From NCBI GenBank assembly GCA_031550725.1, contig JAVBOH010000005.1:23889-87888 (forward strand): a DNA stretch of 64,000 nucleotides, read 5' to 3'. This DNA comes from UBA946 sp031550725. GTDB lineage: Bacteria; Bacillota; Clostridia; Oscillospirales; Ruminococcaceae. Below are positions 43,807-51,954 of the stretch, one piece after another (the first letter of the stretch is position 1; each line of letters starts with the position of its first letter). A program made the position numbers and the translations under genes. The notes below the pieces were generated by a model. That model was not told where the DNA came from. It worked only from the letters and a program-made list of their open reading frames with translations, and did no database searches.

Positions 43807-43861
43807 TTGACATATGACCATTTCCATGATATAATCTATTTAAAATATATTTTAAATAGAT
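43807..43861 (+). promoter_or_regulatory. sdpR promoter with 28-bp palindromic operator
   Basis: TTGACA (43807-43812), 17-base spacer, TATAAT (43830-43835). From 43834 to 43861 the sequence is a perfect palindrome: the left half is ATCTATTTAAAATA and the right half its exact inverse. Typical location for an ArsR-type autorepressor. Confidence 0.85.
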
Positions 43862-43875
43862 AGAAAGGATATAAT

Positions 43876-44151
43876 ATGGGATTAGCTGATACATTTAAAG
43901 CTTTATCAGATCCGTTAAGACGTTCGATACTTATGATGTTAAAGAGTGGTGTTATGACTGCTGGAGAAATCGCTGAAAAGCTAGATATTACACCTGCAGC
44001 ATTATCATATCATCTTACACAGTTAAAAAAGGCTGATTTGCTTATTGAATATAAGGTTAAAAATTATATTTATTATGAGCTTAATGCAACGCTTTTTGAT
44101 GAATTAATTATATGGGTAAAACAATTTGAGAACGATAAGGAGGATTTTTAA
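43876..44151 (+). CDS. sdpR: ArsR-family autorepressor, SdpR-like
   Basis: 91 residues, winged helix: FKALSDPLRRSILMMLKSGV, MTAGEIAEKLDITPAALSYH, LTQLKKADLLIEYKVKNYIY. No metal-binding cysteines, as in SdpR. In Bacillus SdpR represses sdpRI until the SDP toxin binds SdpI and titrates the repressor to the membrane. Directly followed by sdpI. Confidence 0.88.
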   Translation: MGLADTFKALSDPLRRSILMMLKSGVMTAGEIAEKLDITPAALSYHLTQLKKADLLIEYKVKNYIYYELNATLFDELIIWVKQFENDKEDF

Positions 44152-44152
44152 G

Positions 44153-44854
44153 ATGAAAAAATTTATATTCTGGGCATTAGGTATTCTACCTATTATAGTT
44201 ACCTCAATAGCTGTCAGATTTTTACCTGATGTTACTCCAAGGCATCGAAACTTTTCTGGTGAGATTGACGCATGGGGTTCAAAGTATCTTGCTTTTTTAG
44301 GTGCTTCAATTGCAATATTAATGTGCTTTTTCTTCTATGCTTTGATATGTTATATGAATAAAAAAGCTACTACTTCTATTGACGATAAAGAGATAAAACA
44401 GTATGAAAACAATTCTAAAATCTTATGGTATAGTGGTATTGTTATTGCATTATTCGAAAATGTCATTCATTATTTTGGTTTATATAATGACTTCAAAGCT
44501 GTGAATTACAATAGTAATGTCGGATTTGACTTAGGCTTTTTCAATATCATTCTTGGAATTACATTTATATTATTAGGAAATTTTTTACCTAAAGCAAAAA
44601 TGAATTCAGTTTTTGGACTTCGCACAAAATGGAGCATGATGAATGATAAAACATGGTCAGTATGTCAGAGAAACGGTGGAATTCTTCTTGTTATAAGTGG
44701 TATTGCTTATATTATCTGTGGAAGTGTTATAAATAACGCAACTATGTCTTTAGTTGTTATGATGACTATACCTTGTTTAATTATTCCATTTGCATTTATT
44801 ATTTCACATTCAGCGTATAAGAAATATGGCATTGAAAAACTCGAAAACAATTGA
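44153..44854 (+). CDS. sdpI: SdpI-family immunity protein
   Basis: 233 residues from ATG 44153 (AAGGAGG upstream), one base past the sdpR stop. Multi-pass membrane protein (segments near 5-24, 45-70, 92-112, 130-150, 175-195, 205-225) with the signature GNFLPKAKMNSVFGLRTKWS-MMNDKTW and GG of SdpI/YhfL proteins. Gives immunity against SDP-like peptide toxins. No sdpABC toxin genes are nearby, so this is orphan immunity. Confidence 0.88.
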   Translation: MKKFIFWALGILPIIVTSIAVRFLPDVTPRHRNFSGEIDAWGSKYLAFLGASIAILMCFFFYALICYMNKKATTSIDDKEIKQYENNSKILWYSGIVIALFENVIHYFGLYNDFKAVNYNSNVGFDLGFFNIILGITFILLGNFLPKAKMNSVFGLRTKWSMMNDKTWSVCQRNGGILLVISGIAYIICGSVINNATMSLVVMMTIPCLIIPFAFIISHSAYKKYGIEKLENN

Positions 44855-44857
44855 TAA

Positions 44858-44901
44858 AATCAGCGATAGTATGCTTAAACACATAGCTATCGCTGTTTTT
44901 C
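44858..44901 (+). terminator. Terminator after sdpI, second copy of the repeated hairpin
   Basis: CAGCGATAGT-ATG (44860-44872) pairs with CATAGCTATCGCTG (44883-44896), then TTTTTC. Sequence nearly the same as the hairpin at 42172. Confidence 0.8.
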
Positions 44902-44904
44902 TAT

Positions 44905-45135
44905 TTATTCCATATCCTCCAAAACATCGCTCAACCCCATCTCATAAGCATAATCAATATGCTCATTCTCCATCTTATGTTTAAGTGTAGTAACAATTCT
45001 GAACAGCTGCGAACGAATAGGAATAGCCATCTGCATATCCTTTAGGATATTTATAGCATCGGATTTTTCATCACATTCAAGTGACTGCAAAATCGTTCTT
45101 TCTTCAATTGTAAGCATACTATTAATATGTAGCAT
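44905..45135 (-). CDS. Small conserved transfer-region protein
   Basis: 76 residues, charged helical (LTIEERTILQSLECDEKSDA, MENEHIDYAYEMGLSDVLED). It resembles, in size and place, the small proteins that accompany ArdC-like genes in Firmicutes conjugative elements, but I cannot name its family. It lies 15 bases after the large ArdC-like gene. Its 3' third is duplicated at 43641-43767. Confidence 0.68.
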   Translation of the reverse strand: MLHINSMLTIEERTILQSLECDEKSDAINILKDMQMAIPIRSQLFRIVTTLKHKMENEHIDYAYEMGLSDVLEDME

Positions 45136-45150
45136 AATTCATTACCTCCG

Positions 45151-48100
45151 TTAATGTTTCATTTTTTTAGATGTCTTAGGCTTGTCCTGTTCAGGAGCTT
45201 CAACAACAGGAGTATTCACCTTTTTGAACATATCCTCATACTTATCAGGAAGTCTGTCAATGCTGTCATTATCGAGTGAATAGCAAGCTTCACGGATAAC
45301 ATTCGGATTTATTTTCAGTTCCAATGCGTCCTTTGAAAACTTATCAAGACTATCCATAGTTGGATTTTTACTCAACTCATCCAAACGGTCAACAAGCTCA
45401 TTACAGAATTTCTCTTGTTTTTCTTCAAGTGTCATTTCCTTTGTAACTGTCTGAGTAATCCCCTTTAAAGCATTATCCAAAGCCTTATTGCACTTTTCGT
45501 AATCACCACGACAAATGATTTCTCCAATCTTGTATGTGTTATCCTCATTTTTATGATACTGCTGTAAAACATGTGAATTGTCAGGAGTTGCAGTTTTATC
45601 AATATTCAAACGAATACGATATGTCACTTCTGGCAAGTCCTTATTCATAGACTTGCATAATTCCTGTGACTTTTCATCAAGAGTTTGAGGGTGAACAAGA
45701 TTACACTTTACTGTATCTTTCTTCTGCTCATAAATTTCAAGCATGGCTTTTTTAGCTTCTGCAATGGTAGAAATATGTGGCTTTACAACAGTTACAAGGT
45801 TATCAGCACTAATACCACAAACAGCATATTTACCGTCGCCAGTCTGCTTTACAGCATAGTATTCATCTGGCTTTGGAGCAATATCAAGCTTTGATTTTAC
45901 AGTTTCAAACGCATCCTTATTCTCTGTCGAATAAGTCTTATCCGTCATAAGCTCATAATCCTGCTTTGACATTTCAAAAGTTTCAATTTTACCATTAGTA
46001 TCAATACATGTTGCACTTACCTTAGATACTTGCCTGTAAAATGTCTGTGTGTCAAGTCCTGATTGTTTCTGCTCTCTGTCATATGATGAATTATCAAACC
46101 AACCCTTTCCATCAACAAGATATTGATTTACTGATGAAAGAGTAGTCGTTGTTTCAGGAATACCTCTGTAATCATCATGTAATTCCACCTTTTCTGTTGC
46201 AAGCAGAAACTTATCATCATATATTGACGGAAGTTTTGCATTTTCTACAATGGGTTGTGGTAATGATAATTCTTTTTCACGGTCGATAAGCCTTTCATAC
46301 AGGTGATTTAATACAACTGGGTGACATTCAGTCAGAAATTTCAGTTTCGTTTCTGTACTGTCAAAGCTGTATTGTCCTGCTCTATCCTTGACTTCATTGG
46401 TAAAACGTCCGTCCTGATTTTTTAGCTGAACAGTAGCAGCAACTGTATACATTGCTCTGTCAATACCGAACTTATCTTCAAGTTTTGATGAAACACCTTT
46501 CAAATCACGATTTTCATAACTTGTTTCAAGGTTATCATCAATAAACTTTACACAAGCCTTTGATGCAAGCAAACTGAAACGCCATTCTTCCATATTGTTG
46601 TCAAGCTTTGCTTCAACATATGATTGCGTACAAATCGGAACATCCGTATATGTCTTTGGTTTATCAGGCTGTTTTTCAGGATTATCAACGATATTTTCAG
46701 GTGGCTTATGTGCAAGAGGTTTCCTACTCTCATACATTTCCTTTACCTTTGTAACTGCCATTTCATATGCAGGAACATCAGCCTTATTAATAGTAATCGT
46801 CGTAACCGTACCAGTTTTCACGCCACTGAACTTGATATTATCATTATCAAGCTGTTTTGCAATGTTGCTTGCATGACGATTTTTAAGGTTTGAATAAAAT
46901 TGCAAATCCTCTTTTTTACCCAAAGCATAGTACGGTGTATTGCCAATAACATTAGGATTTAAAGCTTTTGGTTTTTCAATATTACCTTGCTGTGTCTTGT
47001 CAAAATCGAGCTGTGCAGAATACTGATATTCAGAAAGATGTATCTTTGCTGTTTCAGGTACATTGAAAATTTCCTCATAGCTTTTTGCAATTGTACCATC
47101 AATATACACGTCCAAATCCTTGTCATACATTTCAAGTGCAACGTCCTTTGAAACAGTAATTAAGTCTAAAGCCTGCTCACGCTTGATGTCACTCGGCTCT
47201 TTTTCTATACCGAAATATCCTTTGAATGTTTCAATTTCAGAGCGGTCTAAGGCTTGTCCCTCAGTATTATCAGGATAGAGAAGATATACTGCTTCACCTC
47301 TGTCAAAAGCTTCAAGTGCTTCCTCATTTGTATCAATCGGTGTCATGTATGTAAAATCATAACCATAGCTGTCACGCTGTTTTTGTATGGTTTCCATGTC
47401 AGAAACAAGCTTTACCGTTTCACCAATATCAGCATTTTTGCCAGCAAAATCAAGGATTTTATCAGTATCGTCCTTTGAAAACTGCACTCCTCTGTCGTTG
47501 CAGTCCTCAATAAGAAACTCTGCTTTCTGAATGTTGTTTAAATCGGTATCAGTAAGCTTTTCATCCATAGAAAGATTACGCTTCTGTAATTTGAGCAATT
47601 CTGATTCAATTTCAGCAGAAATTTTCTTCGCTGCTGCCTGAATTTCCTGCAATGAGTTTTTAAGCTGATCTAACTGCTTTCCGTCACTCCATGATGCTAT
47701 GTATGGAAACGAAAATTCTGATGTATCCATACCGAATTTTTCAGCAACAATAAACGCAACCGATTCAGCCTGAACTTCCTTTTCATTTCGTGGAGCTTTG
47801 GCTGTGACAATCTGTTTTTGTGGATCATGCAGAAGATTATGTGCAGCTTCATGGAATGCTGTTTTCAAGGTTTGTGCGTCGCTCATGCCTGATTTTATGA
47901 CAATCCTGTTTTGAGCAGCACTGTAAAATCCGTTAGCACCACCCTTGATGTCCTTAAATTCAGCATCAATACCTGTTACCTTTTTGAGTGCAGAAAATAC
48001 TGCCTCTTTCCTTGCACTGTCAATGTCACCAGTTAATTCTGTAATCGGATCAGGAATGTCCTTACCTGTGGTCTGTACAACGTCAAAAACATAAATGGTT

Positions 48101-48531
48101 TTGAATGAAATACTGGTCACTGGTTTTTCTATGGTATCCATCTTTTCTGTACCATCTTCATTGAAAAGCTGATTGCCGAGTTCATCTGTTGCAGGTTTAT
48201 TTATTTCAAGTGACTGGTCGGTTTTATATGCAACTGGTGCAAGTATGGCGATACCAGTTTCACCCTTTTCAACCTGTCTGCCTAGCTGTTTCCACTTGCC
48301 ATATGCAGCCACCAATGTTGATTCAGGCTTTTGCATATTGATAAGCATTGTATTTCGAGCAGAATAATCTGTGAATTTTGATGCAAATTTCAAGTATTCC
48401 TTGTATTTATCTGATTCAAATACTGCCTTGACACCCTCATCAATTTTCGTGATAAGGTCATCAATCTGGGATTGCTTTTTTTCGTTGTATATGGCTGTTT
48501 CTTCTGGGGTGTATTCTTTTTTGTTTGGCAT
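45151..48531 (-). CDS. ArdC-like ssDNA-binding / zincin protein with multiple LPD-type domains
   Basis: 1126 residues, AGGAGGA upstream of ATG. Residues ~15-140 match the ArdC N-terminal antirestriction/ssDNA-binding domain (YSARNTMLINMQKPESTLVA, YGKWKQLGRQVEKGETGIAI). A zincin motif follows, FHEAAHNLLHD (H227-E228-x-x-H231). Later parts repeat small LPD-like modules (QFYSNLKNRHASNIAKQLDN, EEIFNVPETAKIHLSEYQYS, YRIRLNIDKTATPDNSHVL). Such proteins enter the recipient with the transferred strand and protect it. Part of the minus-strand transfer operon. Confidence 0.88.
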   Translation of the reverse strand: MPNKKEYTPEETAIYNEKKQSQIDDLITKIDEGVKAVFESDKYKEYLKFASKFTDYSARNTMLINMQKPESTLVAAYGKWKQLGRQVEKGETGIAILAPVAYKTDQSLEINKPATDELGNQLFNEDGTEKMDTIEKPVTSISFKTIYVFDVVQTTGKDIPDPITELTGDIDSARKEAVFSALKKVTGIDAEFKDIKGGANGFYSAAQNRIVIKSGMSDAQTLKTAFHEAAHNLLHDPQKQIVTAKAPRNEKEVQAESVAFIVAEKFGMDTSEFSFPYIASWSDGKQLDQLKNSLQEIQAAAKKISAEIESELLKLQKRNLSMDEKLTDTDLNNIQKAEFLIEDCNDRGVQFSKDDTDKILDFAGKNADIGETVKLVSDMETIQKQRDSYGYDFTYMTPIDTNEEALEAFDRGEAVYLLYPDNTEGQALDRSEIETFKGYFGIEKEPSDIKREQALDLITVSKDVALEMYDKDLDVYIDGTIAKSYEEIFNVPETAKIHLSEYQYSAQLDFDKTQQGNIEKPKALNPNVIGNTPYYALGKKEDLQFYSNLKNRHASNIAKQLDNDNIKFSGVKTGTVTTITINKADVPAYEMAVTKVKEMYESRKPLAHKPPENIVDNPEKQPDKPKTYTDVPICTQSYVEAKLDNNMEEWRFSLLASKACVKFIDDNLETSYENRDLKGVSSKLEDKFGIDRAMYTVAATVQLKNQDGRFTNEVKDRAGQYSFDSTETKLKFLTECHPVVLNHLYERLIDREKELSLPQPIVENAKLPSIYDDKFLLATEKVELHDDYRGIPETTTTLSSVNQYLVDGKGWFDNSSYDREQKQSGLDTQTFYRQVSKVSATCIDTNGKIETFEMSKQDYELMTDKTYSTENKDAFETVKSKLDIAPKPDEYYAVKQTGDGKYAVCGISADNLVTVVKPHISTIAEAKKAMLEIYEQKKDTVKCNLVHPQTLDEKSQELCKSMNKDLPEVTYRIRLNIDKTATPDNSHVLQQYHKNEDNTYKIGEIICRGDYEKCNKALDNALKGITQTVTKEMTLEEKQEKFCNELVDRLDELSKNPTMDSLDKFSKDALELKINPNVIREACYSLDNDSIDRLPDKYEDMFKKVNTPVVEAPEQDKPKTSKKMKH

Positions 48532-48553
48532 AAAATGTCCTCCTGGTTTTTAA

Positions 48554-48582
48554 TTGACTTGAAATGTTTGGTATGATATAAT
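48554..48582 (+). promoter_or_regulatory. Promoter of the alpha/beta-hydrolase cargo
   Basis: TTGACT (48554-48559), 17-base spacer, TATAAT (48577-48582). Confidence 0.72.
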
Positions 48583-48617
48583 ACTTTATAACATAGCATT
48601 TTGAAAGGGTGGTATTA

Positions 48618-49422
48618 GTGGCTGAACAGATATTTAAAGAATTGAATATAGAAAAAGAAGATTTAGAATGGCTTTACGCTCCTGATATGAAATATTTTGA
48701 ATATGAAGATTGTGAAAGATATTTGCAATTGATAATTCCATATAAAAGGAATTGGGATGAGGATAAAAAGTTTCCGTTAGTTATGTTTATTCCAGGCTCT
48801 GCATGGCATAAACAAGAGATGTATAACAATATACCAAAACGTGCAACTCTTGCAAAGCGAGGTTTTGCGATAGCTGAAGTTCAATATAGAGAATCAGAAA
48901 TTGCAACTTTTCCTGCACAAGTTATTGATGTTAAAAATGCAATTAAATTTATGTATTCTATTGCAGAACAATTTCATATTGATATGGATAATGTTTTTGT
49001 CGCTGGTGATTCATCAGGTGGTCACATTGCTTTACTAACTGGTTTAACTGCAAAACACGGTGAACTTAGTACAGTAAATAATCTTGATAATATAAGTGGC
49101 ATTATATGTTATTGTTCACCTACTGATATGTTTCTTACCGAACGAGAGGGACCAATTGAGGATTTACTTGGTACAGACTTTGTTGAGAATGTACCTGAAC
49201 TTGCAAAATCTGCCTCTTGTGGCACATATATTTCTGATGAAAGAGAAATCCCACCAATACTTTTATTTCATGGCACAGATGATGAATGTGTTTCCATTGA
49301 AAACAGCAGACAACTGTATGATACATTAAAAAGGTGAGAATCACTGCTGTCCAACTTTCTGGGGAGATGATATTCTAAATATTGTTGAGGATTTTATCAA
49401 AAGTAATTGTCATAACAACTAA
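48618..49422 (+). pseudogene. Alpha/beta hydrolase (carboxylesterase type), 3' frameshift
   Basis: Start GTG 48618 (AAAGGG upstream). The esterase fold is clear: LVMFIPGSAWHKQEMYNN, nucleophile elbow VAGDSSGGHIALLTG and acidic residue in LLFHGTDDECV. The frame stops at 49337 (TLKR), but a shifted frame continues with GENHCCPTFWGDDILNIVED to 49422, carrying the catalytic histidine region. About 15 residues between them are missing, so a small deletion with frameshift removed the charge-relay histidine from the main ORF. Probably inactive. Confidence 0.78.
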
Positions 49423-49425
49423 ATT

Positions 49426-49497
49426 TTATCTCGATTTACCTTTTGGTTTACTTACCGTCTGTTCCTGCTTTTGCAGAAGAACAGGCTCAATTTTTAT
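49426..49497 (-). pseudogene. Duplicated 3' tail of a DUF3848-type gene
   Basis: Minus frame: KIEPVLLQKQEQTVSKPKGK, S-R, stop at 49426. Closely similar to the C-terminus of the 50799-51938 protein (NEPVPELKQEQAIKPKSKSR). No start or upstream coding. Flanks the HAD-kinase cargo on its left. Confidence 0.8.
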
Positions 49498-49498
49498 A

Positions 49499-49527
49499 TT
49501 GACTTAGAATTTATATTATGCTATAAT
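49499..49527 (+). promoter_or_regulatory. Promoter of the HAD-kinase gene
   Basis: TTGACT (49499-49504), 17-base spacer, TATAAT (49522-49527), directly at the edge of the duplicated tail. Confidence 0.75.
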
Positions 49528-49556
49528 GAATTAAATATATTTGAGGAGTGAATAAA

Positions 49557-50798
49557 TTGAATATTATCTTTGACTTGGACGGAACACTATTTGAAACAGG
49601 ATATTGCGTTATAAATGCTGTTAAAAAGCTATTTGCAGAACTCGAATTAAGTATTCCTGACGAAACTTCAATAACACAGGGTATTGGAATGAAAGCATAT
49701 GAATTCTTACAGAATATTTTACCTGAAAACATTAACCCAACTGATGTTATTGATAAATATCATACTCTCGAACGTAATGAAATAGCCGAAAACAGCTTGT
49801 TATTTCCGAATGTTCCTGAAATGCTTGAAACATTAACTGCTAACGGACACTTTTTATACATTTCATCAAGTGGCAGTATTGAATATGTAAACTTCGTCTT
49901 ATCAAATACAGGAATAGAAAAATATTTCACAGATATTTATAGTGCAGCACAAAACAAATCCAAGTCCGAAATAGTCAGTGAAATCCTCAAGAAAAACAGT
50001 AACTCTATTGTAATTGGTGATACAATATATGATATAGAGTCAGCTAATTCAAATAATATTCCGTCAATAGCTGTTACATATGGTTACGGAAAATCAGAAG
50101 ATCTACAATCTGCAACATTCATAATTGATAATGCAAGTGACATAATCGGAATTGTTAATCAAATTCAAGTATTCAATTTAATTACCGAACAAACTGTAAA
50201 GCAAGGTAAACAAATAATTGGCATAAACGGTGTTGACACTTCTGGTAAAACATCATTTACAAATAATTATTCAAGGTTTCTGAACAGCATAAATATCAAA
50301 AGCTCTATTCTGCATATTGATGATTTTCACAATCCGTCTGAACTGCGTTATAAGGGTGATAATCAAATTGATGCTTATTATAACAATGCTTTTAATTATG
50401 ACCAAGTAATTAATGAGGTGTTGAACCCATTGAAAGAAAACGGGTTTGTAAATACAAAAGTTACTTGTTTAAATCTTGATACTGATAAATATGAAAATGT
50501 TGTTGAATACAATATTGATAATGATACCGTTCTCCTTATTGAAGGTGTCTTGCTTTTAAGAAAACCACTTCTTGAATATTTTGATTCAGCCATTTTCCTG
50601 CATATTGATTTTGATGAAGTCTTAAAAAGAGCTGAAATACGAGATGTCCCAAAGTATGGCAAGGAGTTTTTGCAAAAATATATTGATAAGTATATTCCTA
50701 TTCAAAAGCGTTATATATCTGAATATAATCCTCATGAAACATGTGATTTTGTCATTGATAATAACGATTATATCAACCCTAAAATTCTAAAACCATAA
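49557..50798 (+). CDS. Fused HAD hydrolase and uridine-kinase-like P-loop kinase
   Basis: 413 residues, TTG start with GAGGAG eight bases upstream (the GTG at 49548 is too close to that site). Residues 1-~205: HAD phosphatase (IIFDLDGTLFETG, YISSSGSIEYVN, VIGDTIYDIESAN). Residues ~215-413: uridine-kinase-like P-loop (IGINGVDTSGKTSFTNNYSR with K231, LHIDDFHNPSEL, LLIEGVLLLRKPLLEYFDSA). A two-domain enzyme of nucleoside or sugar phosphate metabolism is likely; possibly modifies an antibiotic (guess). It ends one base before the convergent DUF3848 gene stop. Confidence 0.82.
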   Translation: MNIIFDLDGTLFETGYCVINAVKKLFAELELSIPDETSITQGIGMKAYEFLQNILPENINPTDVIDKYHTLERNEIAENSLLFPNVPEMLETLTANGHFLYISSSGSIEYVNFVLSNTGIEKYFTDIYSAAQNKSKSEIVSEILKKNSNSIVIGDTIYDIESANSNNIPSIAVTYGYGKSEDLQSATFIIDNASDIIGIVNQIQVFNLITEQTVKQGKQIIGINGVDTSGKTSFTNNYSRFLNSINIKSSILHIDDFHNPSELRYKGDNQIDAYYNNAFNYDQVINEVLNPLKENGFVNTKVTCLNLDTDKYENVVEYNIDNDTVLLIEGVLLLRKPLLEYFDSAIFLHIDFDEVLKRAEIRDVPKYGKEFLQKYIDKYIPIQKRYISEYNPHETCDFVIDNNDYINPKILKP

Positions 50799-51938
50799 TT
50801 ATCTTGATTTACTCTTTGGTTTAATAGCCTGTTCCTGTTTCAATTCAGGAACAGGCTCATTTTTTTCTTCAACCTTTGGAACAGTCGTAGAAGTAACTTT
50901 CTGCTGTAAATTCCTATCAATAGAAATCTGAATTTTATCAGCAGTAACCTCAAGACAGTCACCAATATCCGAATATTGCGAATATTCACCATTGTCGCAC
51001 CATTCCTCAAACACCTCATGCAAGGTATTCGGAGAAGAAAGCAATGCAGTATATTGCGAAGTTGTTAGGTTTGGAGTTTCATTTTCAGCATACATCATAA
51101 TGTCCTGCTTTGCTGTTATCTGATACGCATTTTGAATAGCATTATCAATAGTACCTGAACGAATTTCATCAATGAAATTGTTGTATTCACCTTGCATTTT
51201 GTTGTATAACGCCAAGCTGTTATTCTCATTGATATAGTTAGTACGCAAGTCTGTAAGTATGTTCCCTGTCAGCTTATCAATATCTCTGCCCATAATATAT
51301 TTTACCTCGCTTCTGAACTTATCCCAATCAGGAAGTTCCATCATCTCTTTGGTTTTTACAGCTAAATCCTTATCATGAACGAAAATTGCTGCACCATTAT
51401 CTATAGCTTCTTTCAAATACGAAACATCATAACAGGTGTTGAAACCCTCACAGGCTCTAAGCTTAACACCCATCTCATCAAGCTGTTTTGCAACATCATC
51501 TGTTACTGAAAGACTTGCATTTTCTGTCGGATAAAACGCACCTGATTTCACATAGTCAAGTGCCTCCTTATAGCTACAATTCTCATAATTCACAGCAGTA
51601 AAAATCTTCGTTGCTGTTTCATGCTGAACACCATTATCAATGCTGTCAAGAAAATCATCAACATATGGCTCATTTTTTGTACTGCTGACGGAATAGTTTA
51701 CTGCATTTATCAAATCATCACTGCTCAATTTATTCTGCGAATAAGCTTCCATAAGCTTATTAATAGTATCAGTAGAAAAGCTGCTGTCAAGCAATTTTTC
51801 TGTATGTTTCTCCTTGAAGTTTACCATTACTGACAAGGATATATCAGAATATCCCTGCGTTATGGCTTTGCTTAACTTCTCTTGTGGCAATGCTTTGGAA
51901 AGCTGTTCAATACTCTGTTCTCTATCTCTTATTGTCAT
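50799..51938 (-). CDS. DUF3848-family transfer-region protein
   Basis: 379 residues from ATG 51938 (GAGAGGA upstream); the ORF could run further up but would overlap the preceding gene. The C-terminal half has the DUF3848 pattern LHEVFEEWCDNGEYSQYSDI, then GDCLEVTADKIQISIDR. The middle contains DYVKSGAFYPTENASLSVTD, a DUF3849-like segment. It ends KPKSKSR, like its neighbours. Function in transfer unknown. Confidence 0.78.
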   Translation of the reverse strand: MTIRDREQSIEQLSKALPQEKLSKAITQGYSDISLSVMVNFKEKHTEKLLDSSFSTDTINKLMEAYSQNKLSSDDLINAVNYSVSSTKNEPYVDDFLDSIDNGVQHETATKIFTAVNYENCSYKEALDYVKSGAFYPTENASLSVTDDVAKQLDEMGVKLRACEGFNTCYDVSYLKEAIDNGAAIFVHDKDLAVKTKEMMELPDWDKFRSEVKYIMGRDIDKLTGNILTDLRTNYINENNSLALYNKMQGEYNNFIDEIRSGTIDNAIQNAYQITAKQDIMMYAENETPNLTTSQYTALLSSPNTLHEVFEEWCDNGEYSQYSDIGDCLEVTADKIQISIDRNLQQKVTSTTVPKVEEKNEPVPELKQEQAIKPKSKSR

Positions 51939-51954
51939 TAAAATTCCTCTCTTT

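Noticed and set aside
44905..45135. Assignment as TnpW or TTRAP protein
   Set aside because: Size and place agree, but no shared motif could be confirmed from the sequence.
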